Below, piece after piece: positions 17,838 to 26,205 of a stretch of DNA of 64,000 nucleotides. The DNA comes from Candidatus Cloacimonadota bacterium. GTDB lineage: Bacteria > Cloacimonadota > Cloacimonadia > Cloacimonadales > Cloacimonadaceae. Each line of letters begins with the position of its first letter. Position 1 is the first letter of the stretch. The stretch covers positions 1 through 64,000 of the forward strand of contig JAKOXG010000005.1 in assembly GCA_029781115.1 (NCBI GenBank), in the 5' to 3' direction. Under the pieces are notes generated by a model. That model saw only the letters and a program-made list of their open reading frames with translations. It was not told where the DNA came from and did not search any database. Position numbers and translations under genes: made by a program.

Positions 17838-18623
17838 ATGCTTTCTGTAGTGGACAAAGCGGCTGTCTGGCAGCCCCTGTTGCTGTGTATCATGGTCTTT
17901 GGCACAGTTGCCAACCTGACGGCAGACCTGAGCGAGGAAAGCGCATCCTCAATCGCTTTGAGCGGCATCACCTTCCTTTCCGACAGCCCTGCAGACCAGA
18001 CGCTTTCGCCCCTGATCAGAGGCAATGGGATCAGCTTCAACTACCACCTCCCCTTCAGCCAGCCCGAAGCACAGGTATGGGGAGTGCACTACGCAATGGA
18101 CTACAAGACTTTACACTCCGGCTTTGGCTCCACTTGGATGAGTCATCCGGATTACAACTATCGAGACTACTATCTGAACGCCAATCTGGGCAATGAAGAG
18201 ATAGTGCTGGGCTACACTCAGCACCTTATTCACGAGTCTTTCAGCACTGATGACTCCTACCTGACGTGGCATTCGGACTTGGGGTTATCCGCCATGCACG
18301 CCCCTTACGGTGGTGAAATCCGCTGGCTGAGGATAGCAAGCCTGGATGCGCAGTGGCATTTCACCGCACTTTATCGCTTTGGGCTGGGTGGCAAGTCCGC
18401 CGTGAGCTACGTGCATCAGCCCCATGGAGACGACAGTCTTCGCAGTAGCATCTCTATTGCCGCCAGTGATTTACTCCACTTTGCGGCTTCCTGGCAGAGC
18501 CATCCCTCCCGCTTTGGGTTTGGCTTGCGCCTCAATTATGGCTCCCTGGCGCTGTTGTATGCCATTCGCACGCATCAGGAGCTCAATGCAGATCACAGTT
18601 TGGAAATGAGGTACCAATGGTAA
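17838..18623 (+). CDS. Probable outer-membrane beta-barrel protein (PorQ-like), unknown function
   Basis: A 261-residue protein with an N-terminal hydrophobic segment (about 13-28) that may be a signal sequence. The rest alternates polar and aromatic residues in strand-like stretches. The final YGSLALLYAIRTHQELNADHSL segment resembles the closing strands of PorQ/PorV-like barrels, and it ends in MRYQW, an aromatic C-terminus usual for barrels. The family is not firmly recognised. It begins 20 bp after the ABC ATPase and overlaps the next gene by 7 bp. No clear ribosome-binding site precedes this ATG, so the start is uncertain. Confidence 0.6.
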   Translation: MLSVVDKAAVWQPLLLCIMVFGTVANLTADLSEESASSIALSGITFLSDSPADQTLSPLIRGNGISFNYHLPFSQPEAQVWGVHYAMDYKTLHSGFGSTWMSHPDYNYRDYYLNANLGNEEIVLGYTQHLIHESFSTDDSYLTWHSDLGLSAMHAPYGGEIRWLRIASLDAQWHFTALYRFGLGGKSAVSYVHQPHGDDSLRSSISIAASDLLHFAASWQSHPSRFGFGLRLNYGSLALLYAIRTHQELNADHSLEMRYQW

Positions 18624-20161
18624 GATACTTACTTGTTTTATTGCTGCTTTTCAGCGTTCCGATCTGGGCGCAAGTGCCCGATCAAGATGAAGAAATCCAG
18701 AGCCCTGAGCTGATAGAGCTCACTCTGGACGAGATTCAAGTGCAAGGTTGGCAACAAGATGCGGCTGACCTGCTGCAACAAACCAGGATATGGGCTTTGG
18801 AAAACCGCCTCTGGTGGGATGGCGAGCTGGAAAGCCTGCACCGCTTTGGCGGCTGGTATACGGGGAACAGGCTGGACGTGGCTCTGCTCCACAATTGGGA
18901 CAATCACAATACCCATTTCGGTGCTTCGCTGAAGGTCGACAGAAGCGGCGCCATCAGAGAAATGGCGGTGGGCAACTACCGTCCCCGTTTTGGCAGTGGA
19001 GTCAGCCTGGGTGTTTCCGGAAGCGGACGCCGCGGCCCGATGTTTGAGCTCGGTTCCATGAGCCCCGTAGACCTCTACAGCCCCATGGGTGCCGCCGTGA
19101 TAGCCGATATCTGGGAGCTCAAGGCAATGGCCTTTGGCTCCATCGTAAACCGACCCATCAACGTGAATACAAACAACCAGGTCGCCTCTTTTGCCAAGCG
19201 CAAGGTCGATTATGACACCCTGGACAGGGAACGCATCTGGGGCGCCGCTTTGGCCTATGAAGACGAATACTTCAGCGTGGGCGGCATGCTCTATGAACAA
19301 AAGCACAATTGGGAACATCAAAACGTGGTCTACAAGCAAAAGCTGCTCATCCCTGCCCTGGCTTTCAAGCTGGATCTTCATGAGTTTGAGCTGGATTTGG
19401 AACTGGGCAAGATCAAGAAAAAGGTGCACGCCTACGCCGCCTTCCGCTATGAACATGAAGGCTTCAAACAGCAGATCAGCATGGCCAAAGACCCCGATAG
19501 AAGCAAGATCGCCTACAGCAACTTTGCCCAGGCAGTCGTCCGCAATCCAAACAGCATAGAGCTCGCTTACGATGCGCTTTTCCCGCTGGCAAAGTATCTG
19601 AAGCTGCACCTGCTCTTTTCCGCCAATCAATACCAGCAACCCACCTCATCCAACAACTCCATCAAAAGCAGGCTGGCCGCCTCTCTCAGGTATGCAGACA
19701 AGGTCTCCGCTTTCGGCATCAAGGTCAGCTACTTTGACAGGGAAGTGCTCTCCAACATCATGCAAAACTATGCGGTCACGCGCCCCAATCACTGGCGCTT
19801 TGAGCTGAACATGAACCACAAGGCGCTGGATCCCTTGCAGATACACCTCAACTGCCGTTACCACATTGAGGATAAAAAGAACTACAAAAACAACGGCTTC
19901 TATTACAACAGCGGCCTCAGATACAAACACAAAAACGTCTGCTTTGATGCCGGTTACAGAGCCTGCTTCAGAAACAAATACGGGATTTACTACCTTGACG
20001 AGAGCTATGAAGGCTGGTCGATGTCAGTGCGTGAGGATCAGCAGATCTATCTGGGCGGCAAGCTGGATTTCCACCCCGCCTACGTGAGCCTTCAATACAA
20101 CCAATCCATCCAACACGCCAAAGACTACAGGATAATCGCCGGCCTCACGATCAAGTATTGA
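18617..20161 (+). CDS. Outer-membrane beta-barrel protein, unknown function
   Basis: A 514-residue exported protein with signal peptide MVRYLLVLLLLFSVPIWAQ. Many amphipathic strands follow, with a GNYRPRFGSGVSLG segment near residue 115. That resembles the GxYxxxFGQGL motif of large barrel proteins in FCB bacteria, some of which carry helix-hairpin-helix repeats, but no such repeats are seen here. The last residues (IIAGLTIKY) fit a barrel-end strand. It overlaps the 261-residue gene by 7 bp, so the two are co-translated. The substrate is unknown. Confidence 0.6.
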   Translation: MVRYLLVLLLLFSVPIWAQVPDQDEEIQSPELIELTLDEIQVQGWQQDAADLLQQTRIWALENRLWWDGELESLHRFGGWYTGNRLDVALLHNWDNHNTHFGASLKVDRSGAIREMAVGNYRPRFGSGVSLGVSGSGRRGPMFELGSMSPVDLYSPMGAAVIADIWELKAMAFGSIVNRPINVNTNNQVASFAKRKVDYDTLDRERIWGAALAYEDEYFSVGGMLYEQKHNWEHQNVVYKQKLLIPALAFKLDLHEFELDLELGKIKKKVHAYAAFRYEHEGFKQQISMAKDPDRSKIAYSNFAQAVVRNPNSIELAYDALFPLAKYLKLHLLFSANQYQQPTSSNNSIKSRLAASLRYADKVSAFGIKVSYFDREVLSNIMQNYAVTRPNHWRFELNMNHKALDPLQIHLNCRYHIEDKKNYKNNGFYYNSGLRYKHKNVCFDAGYRACFRNKYGIYYLDESYEGWSMSVREDQQIYLGGKLDFHPAYVSLQYNQSIQHAKDYRIIAGLTIKY

Positions 20162-20177
20162 GGCCAGTTTAGCTGGA

Positions 20178-20209
20178 TAGGTGTTAGGTGTTAGGTTTTA
20201 GGTGTTAGG
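20178..20209. repeat. Short tandem heptamer repeat (TTAGGTG type)
   Basis: About four imperfect copies of a 7-nt unit (TTAGGTG). Two copies of the same unit in reverse orientation are at 964-981, and a related CTAACAA array is at 44657-44674. All lie between genes. Confidence 0.7.
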
Positions 20210-20261
20210 GCTGCGCTGGTTTCGGGGATGCGTGTGCTTCTTCTAAGGCGCAGGTAGCCGT

Positions 20262-20816
20262 TTAGAAGGCGTATCGATAGCCCAGGGAGACCAATATCGG
20301 GATACTCTTGCCAAACTGCGGATAGCCTTGGCTTTCCAGCTCCTCGATGCGCTTATTCTGAGTGGTGTAGACGATATACAGAATATCAAAATCCACTCCA
20401 TGCCTGCGCCGGGAGCCAAACATCAACTCTCCCCCGGCTCCGACGGTAAAGCCCTGATGAGCTTCCATGACCTTGGTCATGCCTTGAGGATTGGCATACA
20501 CAATGCCATTTACGCCATACCAAACACTCAACTTGGGACGCACACGCGCATCAAACTTTAAAAAGTAGTATTTTAGCCCCAGCTCATAGCCACCCACATA
20601 GCCAAAGGTGCCGATGCTGCCGCTGACGGCGATGTCATCGGTAAAATTGTAATCTCCATTGAAGCCCAAGCCCCCATAACACAGCCCATAACCGATGCCC
20701 AATGCGCCACGCCTGTGTCTGATCGTGGGTGTGAGGGCGAGATCCGTCTGTGCCTGCAGGGAAAGAACTGCCGTGAGCATCATGCCCAATAATACAAATA
20801 TGTTGAGATGTTTCAT
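20262..20816 (-). CDS. Small outer-membrane beta-barrel protein
   Basis: A 184-residue exported protein with signal peptide MKHLNIFVLLGMMLTAVLSLQAQ. Its glycine- and aromatic-rich strands (GIGYGLCYGGLGFNG, GSIGTFGYVGGYELGLKYY) end in LVSLGYRYAF, with a terminal Phe as in OmpA/OmpX-like eight-stranded barrels. It is monocistronic, has its own TTGACA/TAGCAT promoter, and is convergent with the plus-strand genes to its left. The function is not known. Confidence 0.7.
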   Translation of the reverse strand: MKHLNIFVLLGMMLTAVLSLQAQTDLALTPTIRHRRGALGIGYGLCYGGLGFNGDYNFTDDIAVSGSIGTFGYVGGYELGLKYYFLKFDARVRPKLSVWYGVNGIVYANPQGMTKVMEAHQGFTVGAGGELMFGSRRRHGVDFDILYIVYTTQNKRIEELESQGYPQFGKSIPILVSLGYRYAF

Positions 20817-20840
20817 TATGACTCCATACTATTTTGATTT

Positions 20841-20868
20841 ATGCTATTTGGCGGGGCTTTTATGTCAA
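20841..20868 (-). promoter_or_regulatory. Sigma-70-type promoter of the 184-residue barrel gene
   Basis: Minus strand TTGACA (868-863 of 20.8 kb), a 16-nt spacer starting TAAAAGCCCC, then TAGCAT (846-841). It lies about 25 nt upstream of the ATG. Confidence 0.55.
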
Positions 20869-20946
20869 GCTAAATCTGCTAACTGTGCTTGGACGGGGAG
20901 ATTAGGGTGCCAAGCTGCCCAAGCTGACCTGATTTTGATGAGCAGC

Positions 20947-20973
20947 AAAAAGCCCCAGGAAAATCCCGGGGCT
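20947..20973 (-). terminator. Rho-independent terminator of the 722-residue gene
   Basis: Minus strand: AGCCCCGGGATTTTCCTGGGGCT hairpin followed by a run of T. It lies about 22 bp past the stop at 20995. Confidence 0.8.
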
Positions 20974-20994
20974 TATCTATCATTTACACTGTCA

Positions 20995-23163
20995 TTATTT
21001 CATCAGCATCATCTTGCGGGTTTGGCTGTGTTTGCCGGCTTCCAGGCGGTAGAAGTAGATGCCGCTGGGCATGATGTTGCCGTGGTTGTCTTTGCCATCC
21101 CACACCACTTTGTGATCGCCGGTGTCTTTGCGTTCGTTCACCAGAGAGCGCACCAATTGGCCTCTGAGGTTATAGATGCCCAGTTTGGCATCACCGGCTG
21201 CGGGCATGGTGTAGCTGATGGTGGTTTCAGGGTTGAAGGGGTTGGGATAGTTTTCATGGAGGATATCGATGGAAGGCTGCACCACCGGATCATCTGCATC
21301 CGGATAATGTCTTTGGAAAGCGATTTCCAGCTCCATAAACATGGTTCTCCCACCATCGTTATTGGTGTGGTATTGGGGAGCATTCACATGTGATCCCCAA
21401 GTGAAATCATCATAAAACATAAAGGCGATTTTTCCCATCCGATAGCCATTCTTGATACCCGTATAATAGACTCTGTCTGCGGGAAACACATACATGGGCT
21501 TGATGCCACTGAACTCAGGCGTTTCCTGGTTGTTGATGTTGATGGGCTCGCTCCAGGTCATGCCGTTGTCATTGCTGATTGAGATCCTGATCTCAGGCGT
21601 ATCGAAGAAATCGGAATACTCAGAGATGTTTACATCGTTGTAATAGCGCGCTCTACCGCTATCTTGCCACACCATCACCATCCACCCCCAATCGTTTGGC
21701 CTGGTCATTTTGATGTGGTTGTAGTGGAATATCATTGCGTTATCATGGGCGCTTGTATCCCAGTGTGGGAAAGGCCAGATGGTCTCGATGTCCAGATAGA
21801 GTTCTCCCCCAATTTCGACGTATTCGGGTTCTCCAAAAGGCTCCTCGGTATCCCAGGGTGTGTGGCAATCGTTGTAGTAGTCATCAGGATTTTGGACGGG
21901 GTGTACATCGTGGATTTCAATCTCACCGATGGAGGGATCAAATACCAATTGCTTCACATGGTGCAAGGCGGGGAAATAGACGTTATCTGTCGCTCTAAGT
22001 GACCAGAGGGCAGGCATATGCAGCCTTCCCAGATTGTCGACGACAGCATTCACATGGCCGGAATTGATGATGCCCCAATAAAGCTCTTCCGACGCATAAG
22101 GCGTATTACCCTCTTTTTTGAAATAACCTGTGGGGTCGGTGGGAGAAGTGGCCGGATTCCAGGTCGGGAAATTGCCCAGCCTGTCATAGGCAATCCAGTT
22201 TCCTTCGCCATAATTGTCACACTTCAACACCTGCAGATCGTTTTCGCCCAGATCGTTACCATCTGCATCCACGGCAATGCAATAGCCTATGTAGTAGATG
22301 TTTCCTGCCTCGTCGGCACAGATGGTGGTATAAGGCCTGCGCAGGACTTCTGTATCGACGTTCCAGAGGTCATACATGGGCACTGTTTTATAGTTCCAGG
22401 CGAGGTCTTCGTTTCTTTCGATCGTAGGTCCGTCAAAATCCGCATAGGCGATCAAGGCGTTTTCGCTGGGTCTGCCACCGCTGGCGTGGGTAATTTTATT
22501 GCGCATGGACACATAGATGCGGCGCATGCCATCGATGGGCGAAGGGCCAATCACGGCTGTAGGCCAGATAAATTCGTTGTCTTCCGTTACGACGCCGTTG
22601 GGTGCCGTGATGGTGGTGGGGTTATCGGCAAGATAAACGATATTGGTCCAAAGGCCGGTATTATCCCACATGAAGGCATCCCAAATTCCCAACGATTCCA
22701 GTGCATCATCCGTGGTATCTTCGTTTACGTGCCAAGCGTAGAAGGGTTTGCCGCTCACCGGATCGACCACCAAAGTGGGGAAGCCTTCGTGTTTTTGCGA
22801 GTTGGTGATCTCGCTGTTGTTCTTCACGTTACCTTGGCGATCCAGGTGCGTGAAGTAAATCCTGCGGTTGCTGCCCGCTTCCCGTCGACCGTGATAGGTC
22901 ATAAAGTATCCGCGGCCATACTCCGGCGGGATCATTCTCAAAGGCAGGCTGCTGTAACCTCCGATAAAGTAGTCGTAAAAGTTTGTCATGATAGGCAATG
23001 GCTCGCAGGAGAATTCGTAGTATGGTGCCTCCCGCGTGGCCGCTTTGGGCCTGGTGTGGGGCGTATCGATGGGCTTCATAGCCGGCTCCGGTGCCGGAAT
23101 CTCTGCATACACAAAGCTGAGCACCATGAACAGGGCTAACACGATTAAAGCAAATCTTTTCAT
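20995..23163 (-). CDS. Secreted beta-propeller-like protein with C-terminal sorting domain (paralogue 1)
   Basis: A 722-residue protein with signal peptide MKRFALIVLALFMVLSFVYA. The body is rich in W, Y and G with one Asp-box-like motif (SNDNGMTW, about 555), which suggests a sialidase-type propeller, although no catalytic set was identified. Residues about 640-722 form the NPFNPETTISYTMPAAGDA...SGIYFYRLEAG...KMMLMK sorting domain. It is a tandem paralogue of the 725-residue protein next to it (shared stretches include GYPT/GFPT..VDPVSGKP, ITAPNGVVT and FIWPTA). Ribosome-binding site AGGAGG. A sigma-54-like promoter motif lies 131 nt upstream. The function is unknown. Confidence 0.85.
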   Translation of the reverse strand: MKRFALIVLALFMVLSFVYAEIPAPEPAMKPIDTPHTRPKAATREAPYYEFSCEPLPIMTNFYDYFIGGYSSLPLRMIPPEYGRGYFMTYHGRREAGSNRRIYFTHLDRQGNVKNNSEITNSQKHEGFPTLVVDPVSGKPFYAWHVNEDTTDDALESLGIWDAFMWDNTGLWTNIVYLADNPTTITAPNGVVTEDNEFIWPTAVIGPSPIDGMRRIYVSMRNKITHASGGRPSENALIAYADFDGPTIERNEDLAWNYKTVPMYDLWNVDTEVLRRPYTTICADEAGNIYYIGYCIAVDADGNDLGENDLQVLKCDNYGEGNWIAYDRLGNFPTWNPATSPTDPTGYFKKEGNTPYASEELYWGIINSGHVNAVVDNLGRLHMPALWSLRATDNVYFPALHHVKQLVFDPSIGEIEIHDVHPVQNPDDYYNDCHTPWDTEEPFGEPEYVEIGGELYLDIETIWPFPHWDTSAHDNAMIFHYNHIKMTRPNDWGWMVMVWQDSGRARYYNDVNISEYSDFFDTPEIRISISNDNGMTWSEPININNQETPEFSGIKPMYVFPADRVYYTGIKNGYRMGKIAFMFYDDFTWGSHVNAPQYHTNNDGGRTMFMELEIAFQRHYPDADDPVVQPSIDILHENYPNPFNPETTISYTMPAAGDAKLGIYNLRGQLVRSLVNERKDTGDHKVVWDGKDNHGNIMPSGIYFYRLEAGKHSQTRKMMLMK

Positions 23164-23294
23164 CTTTACCTCCTAAGTAATTGGTTTGTTAATTTGCTCT
23201 GGTTCGTTACTCTCTGATCTGTCAGCAGATAGCCACTTGGAAGCAGGCTCCCTGCGGGAATTCCTAATGTTTGTCTCTACTGCGTTTTATTGTA

Positions 23295-23310
23295 TGCACA
23301 AATCGAGCCT
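23295..23310 (-). promoter_or_regulatory. Sigma-54-type promoter motif ahead of the 722-residue gene
   Basis: Minus strand AGGCTCGATTTGTGCA: GG-N10-GC. The 15-nt core GGCTCGATTTGTGCA also occurs at 26192-26178 and 27760-27746. The expected leader is about 120 nt; it holds a small perfect hairpin (ATCTG/CAGAT, 23216-23231). Confidence 0.6.
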
Positions 23311-23445
23311 AAACACAGAATATCTTTACTTTTGCTTTTTATTTTGTGTATATCCGCTCATAAAAACAGCTAAGCCCCCTGGTTTTCCCTTTGGATAAAA
23401 TGCCCATTTTGGAGCCTAATTTATTTGCAGAATCCCTATGTTTGC

Positions 23446-23740
23446 AAAACATTTGACTTTTGCCCCGGAATGACCTCCCGCCCCGAAGTGCTTTTTGCTC
23501 CCCTTGGCTCTGCCTCCTAACTGCCTGCTTTGCTACTCGTTACTTACTCGAGGAGCAGGAGAGCAGCAGGGAAGGAGTTGGGAGCCCGCATGGAATCGAC
23601 ATTTGAGAAGGGTCTTTGATAGCGGTTATTGCTCATTGTATTATGTGTAATAGTCAAATATTGATTTTCGGCTTGGGTTTTCCGGCTCCATGCTTATCCA
23701 AAGATCACCTACTATTTTCATGGGTGTTTTGCAAGAAAAC
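23446..23740. repeat. Dispersed intergenic repeat, copy A
   Basis: Shares with copies at 38.8-39.0 kb and 63.5-63.8 kb: an opening ACATTTGACTTTT (about 23448), a middle CTAACTGCCTGCTTTGCTAC...CGAGGAGCAGGAGAGCAGCA, a GCCCGCATGGAATCG segment, and a closing GTCAAATATTGATTTT (23653-23668). The two ends are imperfect direct repeats about 205 bp apart. After the second, ATCCAAAGATCACCTACTAT...ATGGGTG is shared with copy C only. It lies between the two paralogous secreted-protein genes. No gene is seen in 23311-23812. Confidence 0.8.
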
Positions 23741-23812
23741 AGCTTCAGAGCTGTGCGCAGCGCAGCCGGGATCACCTGCGTCCCGGAATCCAGCGCCACA
23801 ACAGACAACCAC

Positions 23813-23839
23813 AAAAAAGCCCGTGGGGATACCACGGGC
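23813..23839 (-). terminator. Rho-independent terminator of the 725-residue gene
   Basis: Minus strand: hairpin GCCCGTGGTATCCCCACGGGC followed by six T. It lies 27 bp past the stop at 23866. Confidence 0.85.
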
Positions 23840-23865
23840 ATTATTGATCAGAAGCTTGAAGTCTC

Positions 23866-26043
23866 TTACTGCATCAGCATCATCTTGCGGGTTTGGCTAT
23901 GTTTGCCTGTTTCCAGGCGGTAGAAATAGATGCCGCTGGTCACGCTGTCTCCGTTGTCATCCTTGCCGTCCCACACCACCCTGTGGTCGCCACCGGCTTT
24001 GGGTTCATTTACCAAAGTGCGCACCAATTGGCCTCTGAGGTTGTAGATGCCCAGTTTGGCATCACCGGCTGCGGGCATGGTGTAGCTGATGGTGGTTTCG
24101 GGATTGAAGGGATTGGGGAAGTTTCCCTTGAGAATGCCTATCCCCGGTGCTGAGGCCAGAGATTCGTCTGCATCTCCGGCAGGCTCAAAGGCGATGGTCA
24201 GCTCCATAAACATGACTTCTCCACCATCATTGTTGTCGTGGTAGGGGGGATAAAGCTCGTATGAACCCCAAGTGTTATCATCATAAAACATAAGTCCCAC
24301 CTTCCCCATGTGATAGTCTCTGCCCTCTTTGGGATTGTGGGCTACACCTGCATAAACGACCTCATCCACGGGATATACCCACATGGGAGTGAGATCAGCA
24401 AGTTGGGGAACATCCAGGCTGTTGAGGCAGATGGGGTCTTTCCAGGTCATTCCGTTGTTGGGACTTACAGCGATCATGATATCGGGTGAAAATCCAGCAC
24501 CAGGGTCATCTGACTGGTCGTAGAGCATGGCCCGATTACAATCTTGCCACACCATCACCGTCCAGCTATGCTGGTTTGGTTTGCTCATCTTGATATTGTT
24601 ATAATGAGCCATCATAGAGCTTTCATGGGCAGTCCTGTCCCAATGGCAAAAAGGCCACATGGCATTGATGTCCAGATGCCATTCTCCATCTACCTGGATA
24701 TACTCTGCCTCTCCCCAGGGCGGTTCGTTATCCCACGGATGGTAACACTCATAATCAGCGGTGTTATCAGGGTGCTTGATGGGATATACCTCATGAATGC
24801 TGACTTCGTTTGTGGCGGGATCAAAGATAAGCTGCTTCACATACTGCATGTTTGGATAGTATGATGTATCGGATGAAAGTGCCCAGAGGGCGGGGAAATG
24901 GATCCTTCCACTGCGATCGACAACGGCATTCACATGGCTGGAATTTTGGATCGCCCAGTAAAGATCGCCCGGTTCGTAGGGGTTGCCATCCTCGTCATAG
25001 AAGTGGGGTTCAACCCAGGGAGGTCCTTCCGGAATCCAGGCAGGGATATGGCCGGATGCGGTCATCATCGTCCAAGTGCCTTCGCCAAAGTTGTCACACT
25101 TCATCACATGCACATCAGGTTCGTCAAATGGGTTGCCATCCAGGTCACGGGAGTCATGATAACCAATATAGTAGATATTTCCTGCATCATCAGCGCAGAA
25201 GGTGGTAAATGGTCTGCGCCAGTTTTCCGTGTCTACATTCCAGAGGTCAAAGGTGGGCACAGAGGTGTAGTTCCAGACGGCCGGGATGCCTTCCTCTATC
25301 ATGTCTCCATCAATATCCGCATAGGCGATCAAGACGTTTTCACTGGGAAAGTTGTTGGGAACGTGACTTCTGGAGTTGCGCGTAGCCACATAGACACGGC
25401 GCTTGCCGGCTATCGGTGAGGGACCGATCGTGGCTGTGGGCCAGATAAACTGGTTATCGCCGGTGACTACCCCGTTGGGAGCAGTGATCTGGGTGGGGTT
25501 GTCTACAATCGTCTGGTAATTGGTAAACAGACCGGGGAAATCATCCATAAATGCATCTGCGACAAACACCACTTCTTGCTTGCCATCATGATCCACATCC
25601 GTGTGCCAGGCATACATGGGCTTGCCACTCACGGGATCAATAGTCATGGTGGGATAACCCTCAGTGGCGCTACTGTCAGATATTTCGCTGTTGGATATGA
25701 CGAACCCCGACTGATCCAGATAAGTGTAGTAGACTTTCCTGGTGCTGTCGGGAGCGCAGCGTCCTTGATAAACCATGAAATATCCGCCGCCGAATTCACC
25801 GGGGATCGCCCTCAGGGGCAAGCCGTTGTAACTTCCGATCATGTAGTCGTAAAAGCTGGTCATGATGGATATTGGTTCGCTGGAGAAATAGTAGTAAGGC
25901 GCATACTGCGAGGTCGCTCTGACTGTGGATTGGGGTATATCAATAAAGACAGGTTTTTTAGCCTGCGCCGGTGCCTGAATCTCCGCATACGCAAAGCTTA
26001 GCACCACGAGCAGGGCTATCGTGCTTAAAGCAATCTTTCTCAT
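23866..26043 (-). CDS. Secreted beta-propeller-like protein with C-terminal sorting domain (paralogue 2)
   Basis: A 725-residue paralogue of the neighbouring 722-residue protein, sharing its order of motifs throughout. Signal peptide MRKIALSTIALLVVLSFAYA. There is an Asp-box-like SPNNGMTW about residue 555, and the sorting domain NPFNPETTISYTMPAAGDA...KMMLMQ fills the last 80 residues. Predicted to be exported and anchored or released by a type IX-like route; the activity is unknown. The ribosome-binding site is GAGGAGGTGG. Its sigma-54-like promoter lies 134 nt upstream, only 13 bp past the end of the radical SAM gene. Confidence 0.85.
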   Translation of the reverse strand: MRKIALSTIALLVVLSFAYAEIQAPAQAKKPVFIDIPQSTVRATSQYAPYYYFSSEPISIMTSFYDYMIGSYNGLPLRAIPGEFGGGYFMVYQGRCAPDSTRKVYYTYLDQSGFVISNSEISDSSATEGYPTMTIDPVSGKPMYAWHTDVDHDGKQEVVFVADAFMDDFPGLFTNYQTIVDNPTQITAPNGVVTGDNQFIWPTATIGPSPIAGKRRVYVATRNSRSHVPNNFPSENVLIAYADIDGDMIEEGIPAVWNYTSVPTFDLWNVDTENWRRPFTTFCADDAGNIYYIGYHDSRDLDGNPFDEPDVHVMKCDNFGEGTWTMMTASGHIPAWIPEGPPWVEPHFYDEDGNPYEPGDLYWAIQNSSHVNAVVDRSGRIHFPALWALSSDTSYYPNMQYVKQLIFDPATNEVSIHEVYPIKHPDNTADYECYHPWDNEPPWGEAEYIQVDGEWHLDINAMWPFCHWDRTAHESSMMAHYNNIKMSKPNQHSWTVMVWQDCNRAMLYDQSDDPGAGFSPDIMIAVSPNNGMTWKDPICLNSLDVPQLADLTPMWVYPVDEVVYAGVAHNPKEGRDYHMGKVGLMFYDDNTWGSYELYPPYHDNNDGGEVMFMELTIAFEPAGDADESLASAPGIGILKGNFPNPFNPETTISYTMPAAGDAKLGIYNLRGQLVRTLVNEPKAGGDHRVVWDGKDDNGDSVTSGIYFYRLETGKHSQTRKMMLMQ

Positions 26044-26177
26044 CTCTCCACCTCCTCAAGTGGTATTGGGTTGCTACTTTTGTTTGAGTTGGTTAATAAA
26101 GGGATTGCAGGATGCCTTGATAAAACACGGGCTCCTGAAGGGATATCTACAAATCGCTTATGCAGTTACGATTAACT

Positions 26178-26193
26178 TGCACAAATCGAGCCG
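26178..26193 (-). promoter_or_regulatory. Sigma-54-type promoter motif ahead of the 725-residue gene
   Basis: Minus strand CGGCTCGATTTGTGCA, GG-N10-GC. It shares the 15-nt core with the motifs at 23.3 and 27.75 kb. It starts 13 bp after the stop of the upstream radical SAM gene. Confidence 0.6.
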
Positions 26194-26205
26194 AAATAGA
26201 AGATA

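Noticed and set aside
23164-23294. Riboswitch in the roughly 120-nt leaders of the sigma-54-like genes
   Set aside because: Leaders of the two secreted paralogues are alike, but no known riboswitch core (for example cyclic-di-GMP GEMM) was seen and the third leader does not align.
23616-24038. Possible 140-residue protein on the plus strand
   Set aside because: Runs through repeat copy A, a terminator and the antisense of the secreted-protein gene.
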